DNA from: Planctomycetes bacterium B3_Pla
Lineage (GTDB): Bacteria; Planctomycetota; Phycisphaerae; Sedimentisphaerales; Anaerobacaceae
NCBI GenBank assembly: GCA_005223045.1
Contig: NJBM01000011.1
Coordinates: 124,001-188,000 of the forward strand
Direction of reading: 5' to 3'
Length of the DNA stretch: 64,000 bases
Shown here: positions 40,699-48,692 of the stretch, in pieces
How the letters are laid out: each line of letters begins with the position of its first letter
Position numbering within the stretch: position 1 is the first letter of the stretch
Translations under genes and position numbers: made by a program
Notes under the pieces: generated by a model
The model's input: only the letters and a program-made list of their open reading frames with translations
The model's database searches: none
Told to the model about the DNA's origin: nothing

Positions 40699-42858
40699 TT
40701 ACCGAACCAGCCGAATGTCGTCGAAGTACATCGTCCCTGTGCCGCCGTCTGCTGCCGGGCTGCCCTTCGTGCCGAAGCCAATGGTAATCGTATTGACATT
40801 GGCAAGGTCCACGCCCTGGTCTGCGAACGCCTGCAGGTCTATGACCCACTCGCGCCACCCGCCCAACTGCGTTGCAGCCGGGTCTTCGTGATACACCACA
40901 GCGTTGCCGTTTAGAGCGACATACATTCTCTCTGCGGCATTAGCCGAGCCACCGCGGAACCACAGCGACAACTTTGTAACGCCCTCTTCGGTCCAGTCAC
41001 GCGGATAAACCAGCGTCAGCGTCGCCTCGGAGGTCTTGTTGGCGTTGTCATAGCGATATGGCATCGACTGGGCGCCGCTGTGGACAATTGTCTGCTCGGC
41101 GTAAGGCGGCAGGTCATTACCGACCAGTGCTCCGTTGTCCGTAGTTCCAAAGCCGTCTATCCACTTATCAAATATCCTGTTGCTCGCCTCGTCGGGCGGA
41201 TCAATATCATTGTAGGACTCGATACCATCTACGAGAATAAAGTCGGCGGACGTAAAGCTCCAGACAAGACCCTTCACTGTTTCGGCCGGATAGACTTCAT
41301 CCACACGCCAGTGGTATGCCGTGTTCCAGGCGAGTTTGCCGGGATCGTAACTCTCGGCGCCAAGCGCTTTGGGGCCTACGTACTCAGGCGAGGCCGTGGT
41401 GGCATTGTTCACGGCATCTTTGTCCGTGCCTAAGTACAGCTCGTGCGAAGCGGCATTGTCGGCCGCAGTCCAGTTCAGCGTTGCGATCATCTGCACATCG
41501 GCCGCGCCGTTCGCCGGTTGCGGATTGCCCACCGCGCCCGGAGTCGTGAAACTCCAGACGTCGCCCTTGAACGTATCGAAGGCGTCGAACTCATCGACGC
41601 GCCAGTAATAGACCTTCTCAGATTCGAGCGGGCCGGGACTGAAGGTCGTAGTGCCCTGCGGTGCTCCCGTGACGGCATCGTTTACGTCGTCGAAACTGGT
41701 TCCTATATAAACGGTGTGCAACTTGGCGCCGTATCCTCCCGTCCATGTGAAGGTTGCATCCAGGTCTACAAATTCGGCGCCATCGGCCGGATCGGGATAA
41801 TAAGCGGTCTTGGGCGGAATCGATAAGCTCCAGATATCACCTTTCCACGGACTGTTCGGGTCCGCTTCGTTGACCTCGTCGATTCGCCAATAGTATGTCG
41901 TGCCCGGTACAAGACCGTCCGGATATGGAAATCCGGGGAAGCCGACAACGATGTTCGGCGCCCCTTGATTGCCTATGAACGTCTCGGCGGCGCCGTTGTC
42001 TACGTCGTCGAAATTATCGCCGATATACACATCGTGCGAGACCGCGAAGGGGCCGGGCTTCCACGAAAGGTTTGCCCATGTTTCCGGGAGCAGAGTCCCA
42101 TCCTTCGGGGTCGGGCCCCATGCCTGCGGCGACATCTCGCCTTCCATGGCGGCGAATATTTCGGGTTCCGACAAGGTATGGTCGTACATCCTGACATCGT
42201 CGATTACGCCAATCCAGTCACAGCCCCACCCGTCCGTGCCGATCAGGACAGGAGTTTGACTGCTGGTAATTGCGCCCATCGGGGTCGAGTCGGTCTCCTC
42301 GCCATTGACAAAGCATTTGAGCGTCGCGCCGTCATGCGAGCATGCGATGTGGACCCACTCCTCGCGCTCCAGCTTTCTGCCGACGAAGGCCCAGGCCCTG
42401 GGCGAAGTATTGAACGTAAACGCCATGTTGGGCGAAGGAGCACCGCCCCACCCGTATCGAACCTGAAAGCTCCAACTGGGACTCATCCCGGCCATCGCCT
42501 TGGCCATCGGCGCCGTCTCTGTGCCCTGTCCCTCAGGATCATCGGCGCCGGGTTTTAGCCAAAGAGCGATGGAGATGTTAGTGGTGATGTCCAGGCTGGC
42601 GTCATTGCCGCAATCGATGTAGTCCCCGCCGCCACCGGGCGCGCCCAGGCCGTGGAACTCCAGGGCCATCCCCGCGCGGCCGGGAATCCACGTGGGATTG
42701 TTAAAGATGGTCCCATCGTTACCATTGCCGCTCGAATCGGCAACGGTGGTGCCGGAACCGTCATCGAGGGTCCAGTGGCCCACCAGATCGGCCGAAGCGC
42801 TGCCCGCTGCGGCCAGTACAAGAATTGAACAAACCAAACAAATGAATTTCCCAGACAT
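40699..42858 (-). CDS. Secreted LamG protein with VYFG/YYWRVDE modules
   Basis: 719 residues. The ATG at 42858 follows GGAGGATTATC; the 28 further codons upstream come from an R2 repeat and are excluded. Signal peptide MSGKFICLVCSILVLAAAGS. LamG domain at about 24-235 (LVGHWTLDDGSGTTVADSSG, WIGVIDDVRMYDHTLSEPEI), modules with SHDVYIGDNFDDVDNG, HTVYIGTSFDDVND and SHELYLGTDKDAVNN, then the shared C-terminal sandwich ending MYFDDIRLVR. Tandem paralogue of the gene at 38423-40540, 158 bases downstream of this one on the same strand. Exported, presumably binds polysaccharide. Confidence 0.9.
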   Translation of the reverse strand: MSGKFICLVCSILVLAAAGSASADLVGHWTLDDGSGTTVADSSGNGNDGTIFNNPTWIPGRAGMALEFHGLGAPGGGGDYIDCGNDASLDITTNISIALWLKPGADDPEGQGTETAPMAKAMAGMSPSWSFQVRYGWGGAPSPNMAFTFNTSPRAWAFVGRKLEREEWVHIACSHDGATLKCFVNGEETDSTPMGAITSSQTPVLIGTDGWGCDWIGVIDDVRMYDHTLSEPEIFAAMEGEMSPQAWGPTPKDGTLLPETWANLSWKPGPFAVSHDVYIGDNFDDVDNGAAETFIGNQGAPNIVVGFPGFPYPDGLVPGTTYYWRIDEVNEADPNSPWKGDIWSLSIPPKTAYYPDPADGAEFVDLDATFTWTGGYGAKLHTVYIGTSFDDVNDAVTGAPQGTTTFSPGPLESEKVYYWRVDEFDAFDTFKGDVWSFTTPGAVGNPQPANGAADVQMIATLNWTAADNAASHELYLGTDKDAVNNATTASPEYVGPKALGAESYDPGKLAWNTAYHWRVDEVYPAETVKGLVWSFTSADFILVDGIESYNDIDPPDEASNRIFDKWIDGFGTTDNGALVGNDLPPYAEQTIVHSGAQSMPYRYDNANKTSEATLTLVYPRDWTEEGVTKLSLWFRGGSANAAERMYVALNGNAVVYHEDPAATQLGGWREWVIDLQAFADQGVDLANVNTITIGFGTKGSPAADGGTGTMYFDDIRLVR

Positions 42859-42876
42859 GATAATCCTCCTACAAAT

Positions 42877-42968
42877 TTCGTCGTGCGTATGTCGTATATC
42901 GTATTGCGTATGTCGTATCACGCACGACGCACGACGAATCACGCAATACGCAATACGACATACGAATT
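42877..42968. repeat. R2-type repeat upstream of a LamG gene
   Basis: Overlapping words gtcgtgcgtatgtcgtatat, cgtattgcgtatgtcgtatc, acgcacgacgcacgacgaat, acgcaatacgcaatacgac. The first half and the second half are near reverse complements, so the tract could fold into one long hairpin. It ends directly at the ribosome-binding site of the gene starting at 42858. Confidence 0.7.
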
Positions 42969-42999
42969 ATGATACCACATCGGCGAGGCGTGCGTCAAG

Positions 43000-43092
43000 A
43001 AATTTCCGATTGCCGAATGCCGATTTCCGAATATCGATAGCGGATAGCGGATAAGGGCTTAAACGCTATACGCTGTACGCTATACGCTATTA
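43000..43092. repeat. R4 and R3 repeats overlapping the 3' end of rho
   Basis: R4 words (ccgattgccgaatgccgatt, tccgaatatcgatag) are followed by R3 words (agcggatagcggataaggg, aacgctatacgctgtacgct, atacgctatt). The last R3 words contain the final codons (NSV) and stop of the Rho gene read on the minus strand. Confidence 0.65.
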
Positions 43093-44207
43093 TGCCCGGA
43101 ACACATACTCTCTAAAAATTCGGCGTTTTCAGGATATTTATCGAGCAGCTTGAACAAAGAGCCTATTGCCTCCCGGGCCCCGTAATTGTGCAATACACGC
43201 CGCAATGTGTCCAGGCCCCTCGTGTGGTCATCGTTATAGAGCTTGGCTTCCTTTCTTGTGCCGCTGGCCGGGATGTCAATCGCCGGGAAGATTCGGGCCT
43301 CAGCCAACGACCGGTCCAGAACAATCTCGCTGTTGCCCGTCCCCTTGAATTCCTCGAAGATCAGTTGGTCCATTCGAGAGCCTGTGTTGATCAGGCATGT
43401 GGCAATAATGGTGACCGAGCCTCCGTTTTCGATATTGCGCGCCAGTCCGAACAGGCGTCGGGGCACTTCCAGGATGCCCGCTTCCAGCCCGCCGCTCATC
43501 GTTTGGCGGCGAGGCGCGCGCCGGCCCCGCGTCTTGTTATTGAACGCCCTTCCCAGCCGGGTGAGACTGTCGATCATCAGGACCACCTCGCGCCCGCATT
43601 CCAGCTCCGTCTGCACGTGGGCGAGCATCAGTTCGGCAAGCTCGGCGTGTTCATCGGCGGTGTGGTCGCTGGTACTGGCCACCACTTCGGCTCCCTCCAC
43701 CGCCCTGCGAAAGTGTGTAACTTCCTCGGGGCGCTCGTCCAGCAGCAGCACGATGATACGGCTTTGAGGCGAACAGTGGCCGATCGCATGGACGATCTGT
43801 TCGAGGAGAACGGTTTTGCCCGCCTTGGGCGGCGAGACGATCAACTGGCGTGTGCCCTTGCCTATCGGCGCGATCAGGTCAACTATGCGCATGCTCTGCT
43901 GGCCGCAAGCGCCTAAGTCAAATCGCTCGTGAGGATCGACCGCTACCAGATCCGTAAACCGTGGGCGCTTGCCGAACGCTTCCGGCGGCATACCCCCCAC
44001 CGACTCGATGGATACCAGCCTGGTTTTGCCTTTCTTACGCTCGGTCTGACCGGCAACGGCTGCTCCCTCGGTCAGGGCAAGGCCGCGAGTCACATCCGGA
44101 TTGACCATCACTTCGCCCCCGGCCGGCCTGTAAGACCGTTTGGCGGATCTGACCACAAACTGCTGTTTGTTTACACGCTTGAGTATTCCAGTCGTCATAT
44201 CGTCCAT
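43080..44207 (-). CDS. rho: Transcription termination factor Rho, short form
   Basis: 375 residues, against about 420 in E. coli. The N-terminal helical domain is missing; the protein begins in the OB-fold RNA-binding part (GILKRVNKQQFVVRSAKRS, VMVNPDVTRGLALTEG). The ATPase core is complete: Walker A SPPKAGKT (125-132), Walker B region EVVLMIDSLTRLGRAFN, the R-loop stretch GGSVTIIATCLINTGSRMDQ and the arginine-finger region EEFKGTGNSEIVLDRSLAEA. Rho is a hexameric RNA helicase that ends transcription. This could be the main or a second copy in the genome. The last three codons lie in an R3 repeat. The ATG at 44207 is the first Met; ATG 44198 is also possible. Confidence 0.92.
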   Translation of the reverse strand: MDDMTTGILKRVNKQQFVVRSAKRSYRPAGGEVMVNPDVTRGLALTEGAAVAGQTERKKGKTRLVSIESVGGMPPEAFGKRPRFTDLVAVDPHERFDLGACGQQSMRIVDLIAPIGKGTRQLIVSPPKAGKTVLLEQIVHAIGHCSPQSRIIVLLLDERPEEVTHFRRAVEGAEVVASTSDHTADEHAELAELMLAHVQTELECGREVVLMIDSLTRLGRAFNNKTRGRRAPRRQTMSGGLEAGILEVPRRLFGLARNIENGGSVTIIATCLINTGSRMDQLIFEEFKGTGNSEIVLDRSLAEARIFPAIDIPASGTRKEAKLYNDDHTRGLDTLRRVLHNYGAREAIGSLFKLLDKYPENAEFLESMCSGHNSV

Positions 44208-44244
44208 ATCTTCGATCTTGCTCAGAACAGGCTTAAAGGTTCCT

Positions 44245-44550
44245 CACGAATTCCCGTAGGGGCAGGCCTATGTGCCTTCCCTGGGCAACCACACATGGTT
44301 GCCCCTACAGATTTCAGATTAACGATACCATCATATCATACTGATTGTTATCGGCAAGTAATTTGGCCGGGATTTTCTGACGGCCGGCGCGTTTGTTGTT
44401 TTAATGACCGAGAACTCAATCGCAGGAGGCTAAAATGTTCATCACGAATTCCCGTAGGGGTCCCGGCGCACCGGGATGCCTGCCCCTTCGGCGGGCTCAG
44501 GGCAAGCTCTGGGCAACCACGCAGGGTTGCCCCTACAGATATATCGTGAT
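44245..44550. repeat. Two R5 repeat copies in the rho-oxidoreductase spacer
   Basis: cgaattcccgtaggggcag, cctgggcaaccacacatggt, tgcccctacagattt (44241-44310) and again cacgaattcccgtaggggtc, cttcggcgggctcagggcaa, gggcaaccacgcagggttgc and ccctacagatat (44445-44542). Both have GGGCAACC/GGTTGCCC stems. No gene is seen in 44208-44647 apart from the promoter at 44571. Confidence 0.7.
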
Positions 44551-44570
44551 TGCCCGCAGGTAGTAAACGC

Positions 44571-44599
44571 TTGCAGGCCGTTTCGCGGCCAAGTATAAT
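44571..44599 (+). promoter_or_regulatory. Sigma-70-type promoter (TTGCAG-17-TATAAT)
   Basis: TTGCAG (44571-44576) and a perfect TATAAT (44594-44599) with a 17-base spacer, about 45 bases before the oxidoreductase start. The spacer contains GGCCG-tttcg-CGGCC, a small inverted repeat that could be an operator. Confidence 0.72.
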
Positions 44600-44647
44600 C
44601 CACCGTGATTTTGAGTTTGTCTTTGGATTTTTTCCAGGAGGAATACT

Positions 44648-45997
44648 ATGGATCGTCGTGAATTTCTAAAGGCCGGAGTTGCCGGGATGGCTTTGTCAAC
44701 TGTTGGCAATTATGTCGCCGAGCCGGCTAACCAGAAGCGCAGACGCGTCGGACTGATCGGCTGTGGCTGGTACGGCAAGAGCGCTATGTTCCGACTGCTT
44801 CAGGTCGCGCCCGTTGAGATTGTGTCGTTGTGTGACGTGGACAGCAAGATGCTCACCGAAGCTGCCGGGATGGTGGCCACTCGCCAGGCGTCGAAGAAGA
44901 CACCGCAAACCTACGGCGACTACCGCGAAATGCTCAAGCGGGAAAAACTTGATATCGTGCACGTCGCTACGCCGGACCATTGGCACGCGCTGGCGATGAT
45001 TGCCGCCGTCAAGGCCGGAGCCGATGTCTATGTCGAGAAACCGATCAGCACCGACGTCGTCGAGGGCCAGGCCATGCTCGCTGCGGCCCGGAAGTACAAA
45101 CGGGTAGTGCAGGTGGACATGCAGCGGCGCAGCACGCCGCACCTGGTCGAAGCCCGCGAAAAAGTCATCAAAACCGGCAAGCTCGGCAAGGTCAGCTACG
45201 TCGAAATCTGCTGCTATTATCACATGCGCGCCCGGCAGAACCCGCCCGATACGGCTCCGCCCGGGCATTTCAATTATGATATGTGGACGGGGCCGGCGCC
45301 AATGCGGCCGTACAACTCGTTGGTACACCCGCGTAGCTGGCGGGCTTTTATGGAATACGGTAACGGCATCGTCGGCGACATGTGCGTACACATGCTCGAT
45401 ATGGTGCGCTGGATGCTCGACCTGGGCTGGCCCAAATCCGTCAGCTCGTCCGGCGGCATCCTGGTTGACAAGAACAGCAAAGCAAATATCACCGACACGC
45501 AGACGGCAACGTTTGACTTCGGCGAGATGCCGGTTGTCTGGACCCATCGCACGTGGGGCAACGCGCCCGATCCAGACTATCCCTGGGCCGCTTTCATCTA
45601 CGGCGACAAAGGAACGCTCAAAGCCGACGTCAACAAGTACGAATTCATTCCCCGCGGCAAAGGCGAGCCGGCGAGCGGCAAAGCTCTCTACGAGTACGAT
45701 AAGTACCCCGAGGACGAAACCGAGAAGGACCTGGAACGCCACGTCGCCTCGGCTGTGCGGCAGCATTGGAAGAACTTCCTGGCGGCGGTTGATTCTCGCG
45801 GCAGACCCATATCCGACATCAAAGAAGGCTACATTACCGCTACCGCCTGCATCCTGGCCAACATCGCGTGTGAGCTGGGCCGGACGCTCGCCTGGGACCC
45901 GGAGACAGGCCGGGTAATCGACGACGAGCAGGCCAACCGCCTGCTGCGCCGCCCGTACCGAAAGCCTTGGGTTCACCCTGATCCTAAGACCGTATGA
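44648..45997 (+). CDS. Gfo/Idh/MocA-family oxidoreductase with twin-arginine start
   Basis: 449 residues, AGGAGGAATACT before the ATG. The N-terminus MDRREFLKAGVAGMALSTVG is a Tat signal (RREFLK). The NAD(P)-binding Rossmann motif is VGLIGCGWYGKS (about 34-45), followed by IVHVATPDHWHALAMIAAVK, ADVYVEKPIS, and the substrate domain (HFNYDMWTGPAPMRPYNSLV, IVGDMCVHMLDMVRWMLDLG). Members oxidise or reduce hydroxyls of sugars or inositols; this exported planctomycete subgroup usually has an unknown substrate. The stop overlaps the next gene (ATGA), so the pair is an operon. Confidence 0.9.
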   Translation: MDRREFLKAGVAGMALSTVGNYVAEPANQKRRRVGLIGCGWYGKSAMFRLLQVAPVEIVSLCDVDSKMLTEAAGMVATRQASKKTPQTYGDYREMLKREKLDIVHVATPDHWHALAMIAAVKAGADVYVEKPISTDVVEGQAMLAAARKYKRVVQVDMQRRSTPHLVEAREKVIKTGKLGKVSYVEICCYYHMRARQNPPDTAPPGHFNYDMWTGPAPMRPYNSLVHPRSWRAFMEYGNGIVGDMCVHMLDMVRWMLDLGWPKSVSSSGGILVDKNSKANITDTQTATFDFGEMPVVWTHRTWGNAPDPDYPWAAFIYGDKGTLKADVNKYEFIPRGKGEPASGKALYEYDKYPEDETEKDLERHVASAVRQHWKNFLAAVDSRGRPISDIKEGYITATACILANIACELGRTLAWDPETGRVIDDEQANRLLRRPYRKPWVHPDPKTV

Positions 45998-47154
45998 TGC
46001 ACTATGAGTTGAACATTACACCCCGAGTCATCATCGGAGCCGATGCTCGCAGCGAAGTGGGGCCGGAAGCCGCGAAGCTCGGATGGTCACGCGTCCTGGT
46101 GGTGTCCGACCCGTTCCACGAGAAAGCCGGGCGCACGAGCGAAATTGCACAACTACTGGGCGAAGCCGGCCTGGGGGTGTCTGTCTATACCGGCGTCACC
46201 GCCGAGCCCGACACCGAAATGGTCGAGCGCGGCTTGCAGCAATTCAAAGCCGAAAAATGTGACGGCATTGTCGCCTTGGGCGGCGGCAGCCCCATCGACA
46301 CAGCCAAGACCATATCGGTGTTGGCCGTCAATGACGGGACCGTCAGGCAATTCATGGGGACTGATACCGTACCTGAGCCGGGCGCAGGAGTGATTGCACT
46401 GCCGACAACATCGGGCACGGGGTCGGAAGCAACGAGGGTGGTGGTAATTGCCGATTCACAAACAAAGCTCAAGATGTCCGGCCGGGGCCGGGCGTATGTG
46501 CCGAGTGTTGCCATCCTCGATTACAAGTTGACGATGAGTATGCCGAAACCGCTGACTGCCGCGGCAGGCGTCGATGCACTGACCCATGCGATTGAAGCCT
46601 ACGTTTCAAGGCAAGCCAATGATTTCTCGGATATGCCGGCCCTCAGTGCAGTGAAACTTATCTATGGCTCGATAAGACGGGCCTGGGATGACGGCTGCGA
46701 TGAAGATGCCCGGCAAAACATGCTGATGGGCTCATTCTACGCCGGAATTGCCTTTTCCAACGCTTCGGTCGGGCTGGTGCACAGCATGAGCGAGCCGCTT
46801 GGCGCCTGCTTTGGCGTTCCGCACGGCTTGAGCAACGCCATGCTGCTGCCGGTTGTTACGAGGTTCTCCGCCCAGGGGGCGGCCTCGCGATATGCGGCGA
46901 TAGCTCGTTGTATGGACTTAGCCGACAGTTCCACGCCCGACGCCGAATGCTGTCAAATGCTGATCGACCGGCTGATCGGGCTAAATCGAGAACTTGAGAT
47001 TCCCTCTCCGGAGGCTTTCGGTATTGACAGGGCCTCCTACGATGAATGTATCGAGAAGATGACAAACGATGCGGCGGCAGCCGGTAGTACCGACAACAAT
47101 CCCATAATACCGACCGCAGGCCAAATCAAAGACATCTATTGCAACGCCTATTAA
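45994..47154 (+). CDS. Iron-containing alcohol dehydrogenase
   Basis: 386 residues, full length for the family. NAD-binding GIVALGGGSPIDTAKTIS (about 90-107), PTTSGTGSEATRVVVI, and metal-binding region with GVDALTHAIEAYVSR and GLVHSMSEPLGACFGVPHGL then SNA, containing the conserved Asp and three His ligands. It should interconvert an alcohol and aldehyde or ketone with NAD(H); the substrate is unknown. It overlaps the Tat-type oxidoreductase gene by 4 bases; the two may act on successive steps of sugar or polyol breakdown, though in different compartments if the Tat signal is used. Confidence 0.9.
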   Translation: MMHYELNITPRVIIGADARSEVGPEAAKLGWSRVLVVSDPFHEKAGRTSEIAQLLGEAGLGVSVYTGVTAEPDTEMVERGLQQFKAEKCDGIVALGGGSPIDTAKTISVLAVNDGTVRQFMGTDTVPEPGAGVIALPTTSGTGSEATRVVVIADSQTKLKMSGRGRAYVPSVAILDYKLTMSMPKPLTAAAGVDALTHAIEAYVSRQANDFSDMPALSAVKLIYGSIRRAWDDGCDEDARQNMLMGSFYAGIAFSNASVGLVHSMSEPLGACFGVPHGLSNAMLLPVVTRFSAQGAASRYAAIARCMDLADSSTPDAECCQMLIDRLIGLNRELEIPSPEAFGIDRASYDECIEKMTNDAAAAGSTDNNPIIPTAGQIKDIYCNAY

Positions 47155-47161
47155 TGCTATT

Positions 47162-47190
47162 TTGAGAATTATGTATTGCGGAGATATCCT
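47162..47190 (+). promoter_or_regulatory. Possible promoter of the V-type ATPase operon (TTGAGA-17-TATCCT)
   Basis: TTGAGA (47162-47167) and TATCCT (47185-47190), 17 bases apart, directly after the dehydrogenase stop and about 80 bases before the first ATPase gene. Moderate match to consensus. Confidence 0.45.
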
Positions 47191-47227
47191 GAATCTGAGA
47201 CAATTCCTGTTTTTGCATGATGCAAGA

Positions 47228-47268
47228 TTAGTCGCTCGTCGAGAGACGAGACACGAGAGACGAGAATT
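47228..47268. repeat. R2-type repeat before the first V-ATPase gene
   Basis: gattagtcgctcgtcgagag, acgagacacgagagacgaga followed by att and the ATG at 47269. A CTCGTCGAGAGACGAG inverted repeat is visible. The repeat occupies the ribosome-binding-site position. Confidence 0.6.
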
Positions 47269-47580
47269 ATGAAACAGATAATCGAAGACGTGCTTCAAGC
47301 TGAGGAGAGGGTCGGCGCAATTCTCAGGCAGGCTCGTGAAAAAGCCGGCGAAATAAGACGTTCGGCGGAAAAAGAGATCTCGGAAAAAATGAGTGCTGCG
47401 AAGCAGCAGGCCCGGGAAATAGTGCAGGCTACAGTTGAGGATGCAAAAAAAGAGGCCGAACTAATCGCCGATGAAAAAGTCAAACAAGCGGAAAAACAAA
47501 AAGACGCTTTACTAAACGATAAAACGGACGCTATAGACAATCTGGTTGGCAATATTTGCAGCATAATAAAATCTTCGTGA
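47269..47580 (+). CDS. V-type ATP synthase subunit G/H (peripheral stalk)
   Basis: 103 residues, one long charged coiled coil (AEERVGAILRQAREKAGEIR, EKEISEKMSAAKQQAREIVQ, KKEAELIADEKVKQAEKQKD) with Ala/Glu/Lys heptads. This is the small stalk subunit that pairs with subunit E to hold the catalytic head still during rotation. First gene of the operon; size and position match the archaeal-type AhaH/AtpH. The ribosome-binding site is weak (GAGACGAGAATT from a repeat). Confidence 0.82.
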   Translation: MKQIIEDVLQAEERVGAILRQAREKAGEIRRSAEKEISEKMSAAKQQAREIVQATVEDAKKEAELIADEKVKQAEKQKDALLNDKTDAIDNLVGNICSIIKSS

Positions 47581-47624
47581 TGCGTATTGCATCGTGCGCG
47601 ATACGCAATACGCAATACGCTATT
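47580..47624. repeat. R2-type repeat between V-ATPase subunit genes
   Basis: tgcgtattgcatcgtgcgcg and atacgcaatacgcaatacgc fill the whole gap between the subunit G/H stop and the subunit C ATG. TGCGTATTGC and GCAATACGCA are reverse complements, so the transcript could form a hairpin over the start of subunit C. Confidence 0.75.
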
Positions 47625-48692
47625 ATGGCCGGTACATTATCAAAATACTCGTTCATCAACGCAAAGCTCCGTGCGAGGATCAGCAAGATCCTTCCCGAGG
47701 AAACGTTCAACGAAATGGCAAAAGCAGCGTCTCTTGAAGCGGCGTTTGCCTTTTTGCGGGATACACCCTTTGCCGGTCTTGAAGAGATATACTCGGCGAC
47801 CGGCGATCTTAAACAGGCGGAGCTTGAACTTCTCAAAAATGAAATTGAACTCTACACCAATATCAGACAGTACCTTCATCATGATCCCGCGGCGCTCGTT
47901 GACGCACTGTTGAGCCAGTTCGAGATCGACAACCTCAAGAATGCTATAAGGATCTATTTCGACAGAAAAATCCGGAAACGCCCCGCTGACACCGGTGTAC
48001 ATTACATATTGTACGACCGCATTATTCATGATATCCCGGTTGACATTATTGTTAATGCGGAGAGCTTCGATGAGATTGCAGGCGTATGTGAAGGGACCCC
48101 GTACAGTCAGATTGTCAAGAAATACTATCACACCGTCGAATCGGAAGGTTCTCTTTTCCGGATGGAAATTGCCTTCGACCACTACTATTATGAAAACCTT
48201 CTGGCTTCCATCGACAAGCTGGACCGCAGAGACCGCACCACAGCGCTGAGACTTGCAGGCGTGGAGATCGACTTGCAGAACATCAACTGGATCATCCGGT
48301 TCAGGAATTTTTATGATCTGCCGCTTGAGGCTGTTCTGGCTGCTATCGTACCGGGGGGATTCAATCTCGACAGGGCCGTCATGGAGCAGTTGTACGGCGC
48401 TCAGAACGTCACGTCCGTGCTTCAGGGATTTGTCAAGCACAAGTACCCGGGATTGTCGGCGCTGCTGTCCGCTCAAACGTCCGACAGCACGTCACGACTC
48501 CTCCTTATCCGAAGGATATTGGAAGAAATCATGAAGCATGAGGTCCAGCGCATCCTGAGCGGATATCCGTTTACGATAGGAATTATACTTTCATATTTTG
48601 TGCTCAAACGCAACGAGCTGAAAAAAATCAGGGTAATAATGAATGCAAAATACTATCGCATAGAACAGGAACGTATTGAGAGCATGATATGA
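47625..48692 (+). CDS. V-type ATP synthase subunit C (central-shaft adaptor)
   Basis: 355 residues from the ATG at 47625 (MAGTLSKYSFINAKLRARIS); the frame continues 23 codons upstream through the R2 repeat, which I exclude. Helical protein of the AtpC/V-type d family: LRDTPFAGLEEIYSATGDLK, EIDNLKNAIRIYFDRKIRKR, VEIDLQNINWIIRFRNFYDL, and a C-terminal IGIILSYFVLKRNELKKIRV motif. It connects the central stalk to the membrane ring. The stop overlaps the start of subunit I. Confidence 0.87.
   Translation: MAGTLSKYSFINAKLRARISKILPEETFNEMAKAASLEAAFAFLRDTPFAGLEEIYSATGDLKQAELELLKNEIELYTNIRQYLHHDPAALVDALLSQFEIDNLKNAIRIYFDRKIRKRPADTGVHYILYDRIIHDIPVDIIVNAESFDEIAGVCEGTPYSQIVKKYYHTVESEGSLFRMEIAFDHYYYENLLASIDKLDRRDRTTALRLAGVEIDLQNINWIIRFRNFYDLPLEAVLAAIVPGGFNLDRAVMEQLYGAQNVTSVLQGFVKHKYPGLSALLSAQTSDSTSRLLLIRRILEEIMKHEVQRILSGYPFTIGIILSYFVLKRNELKKIRVIMNAKYYRIEQERIESMI

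Noticed and set aside
42859..42942. Upstream extension of the 42858 gene (28 codons)
   Set aside because: These codons are R2 repeat DNA (MIRRASCVIRHTQY type) and lie upstream of the proper ribosome-binding site and signal peptide.
44696..45976. 426-residue minus-strand frame opposite the oxidoreductase gene
   Set aside because: Antisense to a clear Gfo/Idh/MocA gene and without family signatures.
47556..47624. Upstream extension of the V-ATPase subunit C gene
   Set aside because: It overlaps the end of subunit G/H and translates repeat words; the family starts near the chosen Met.
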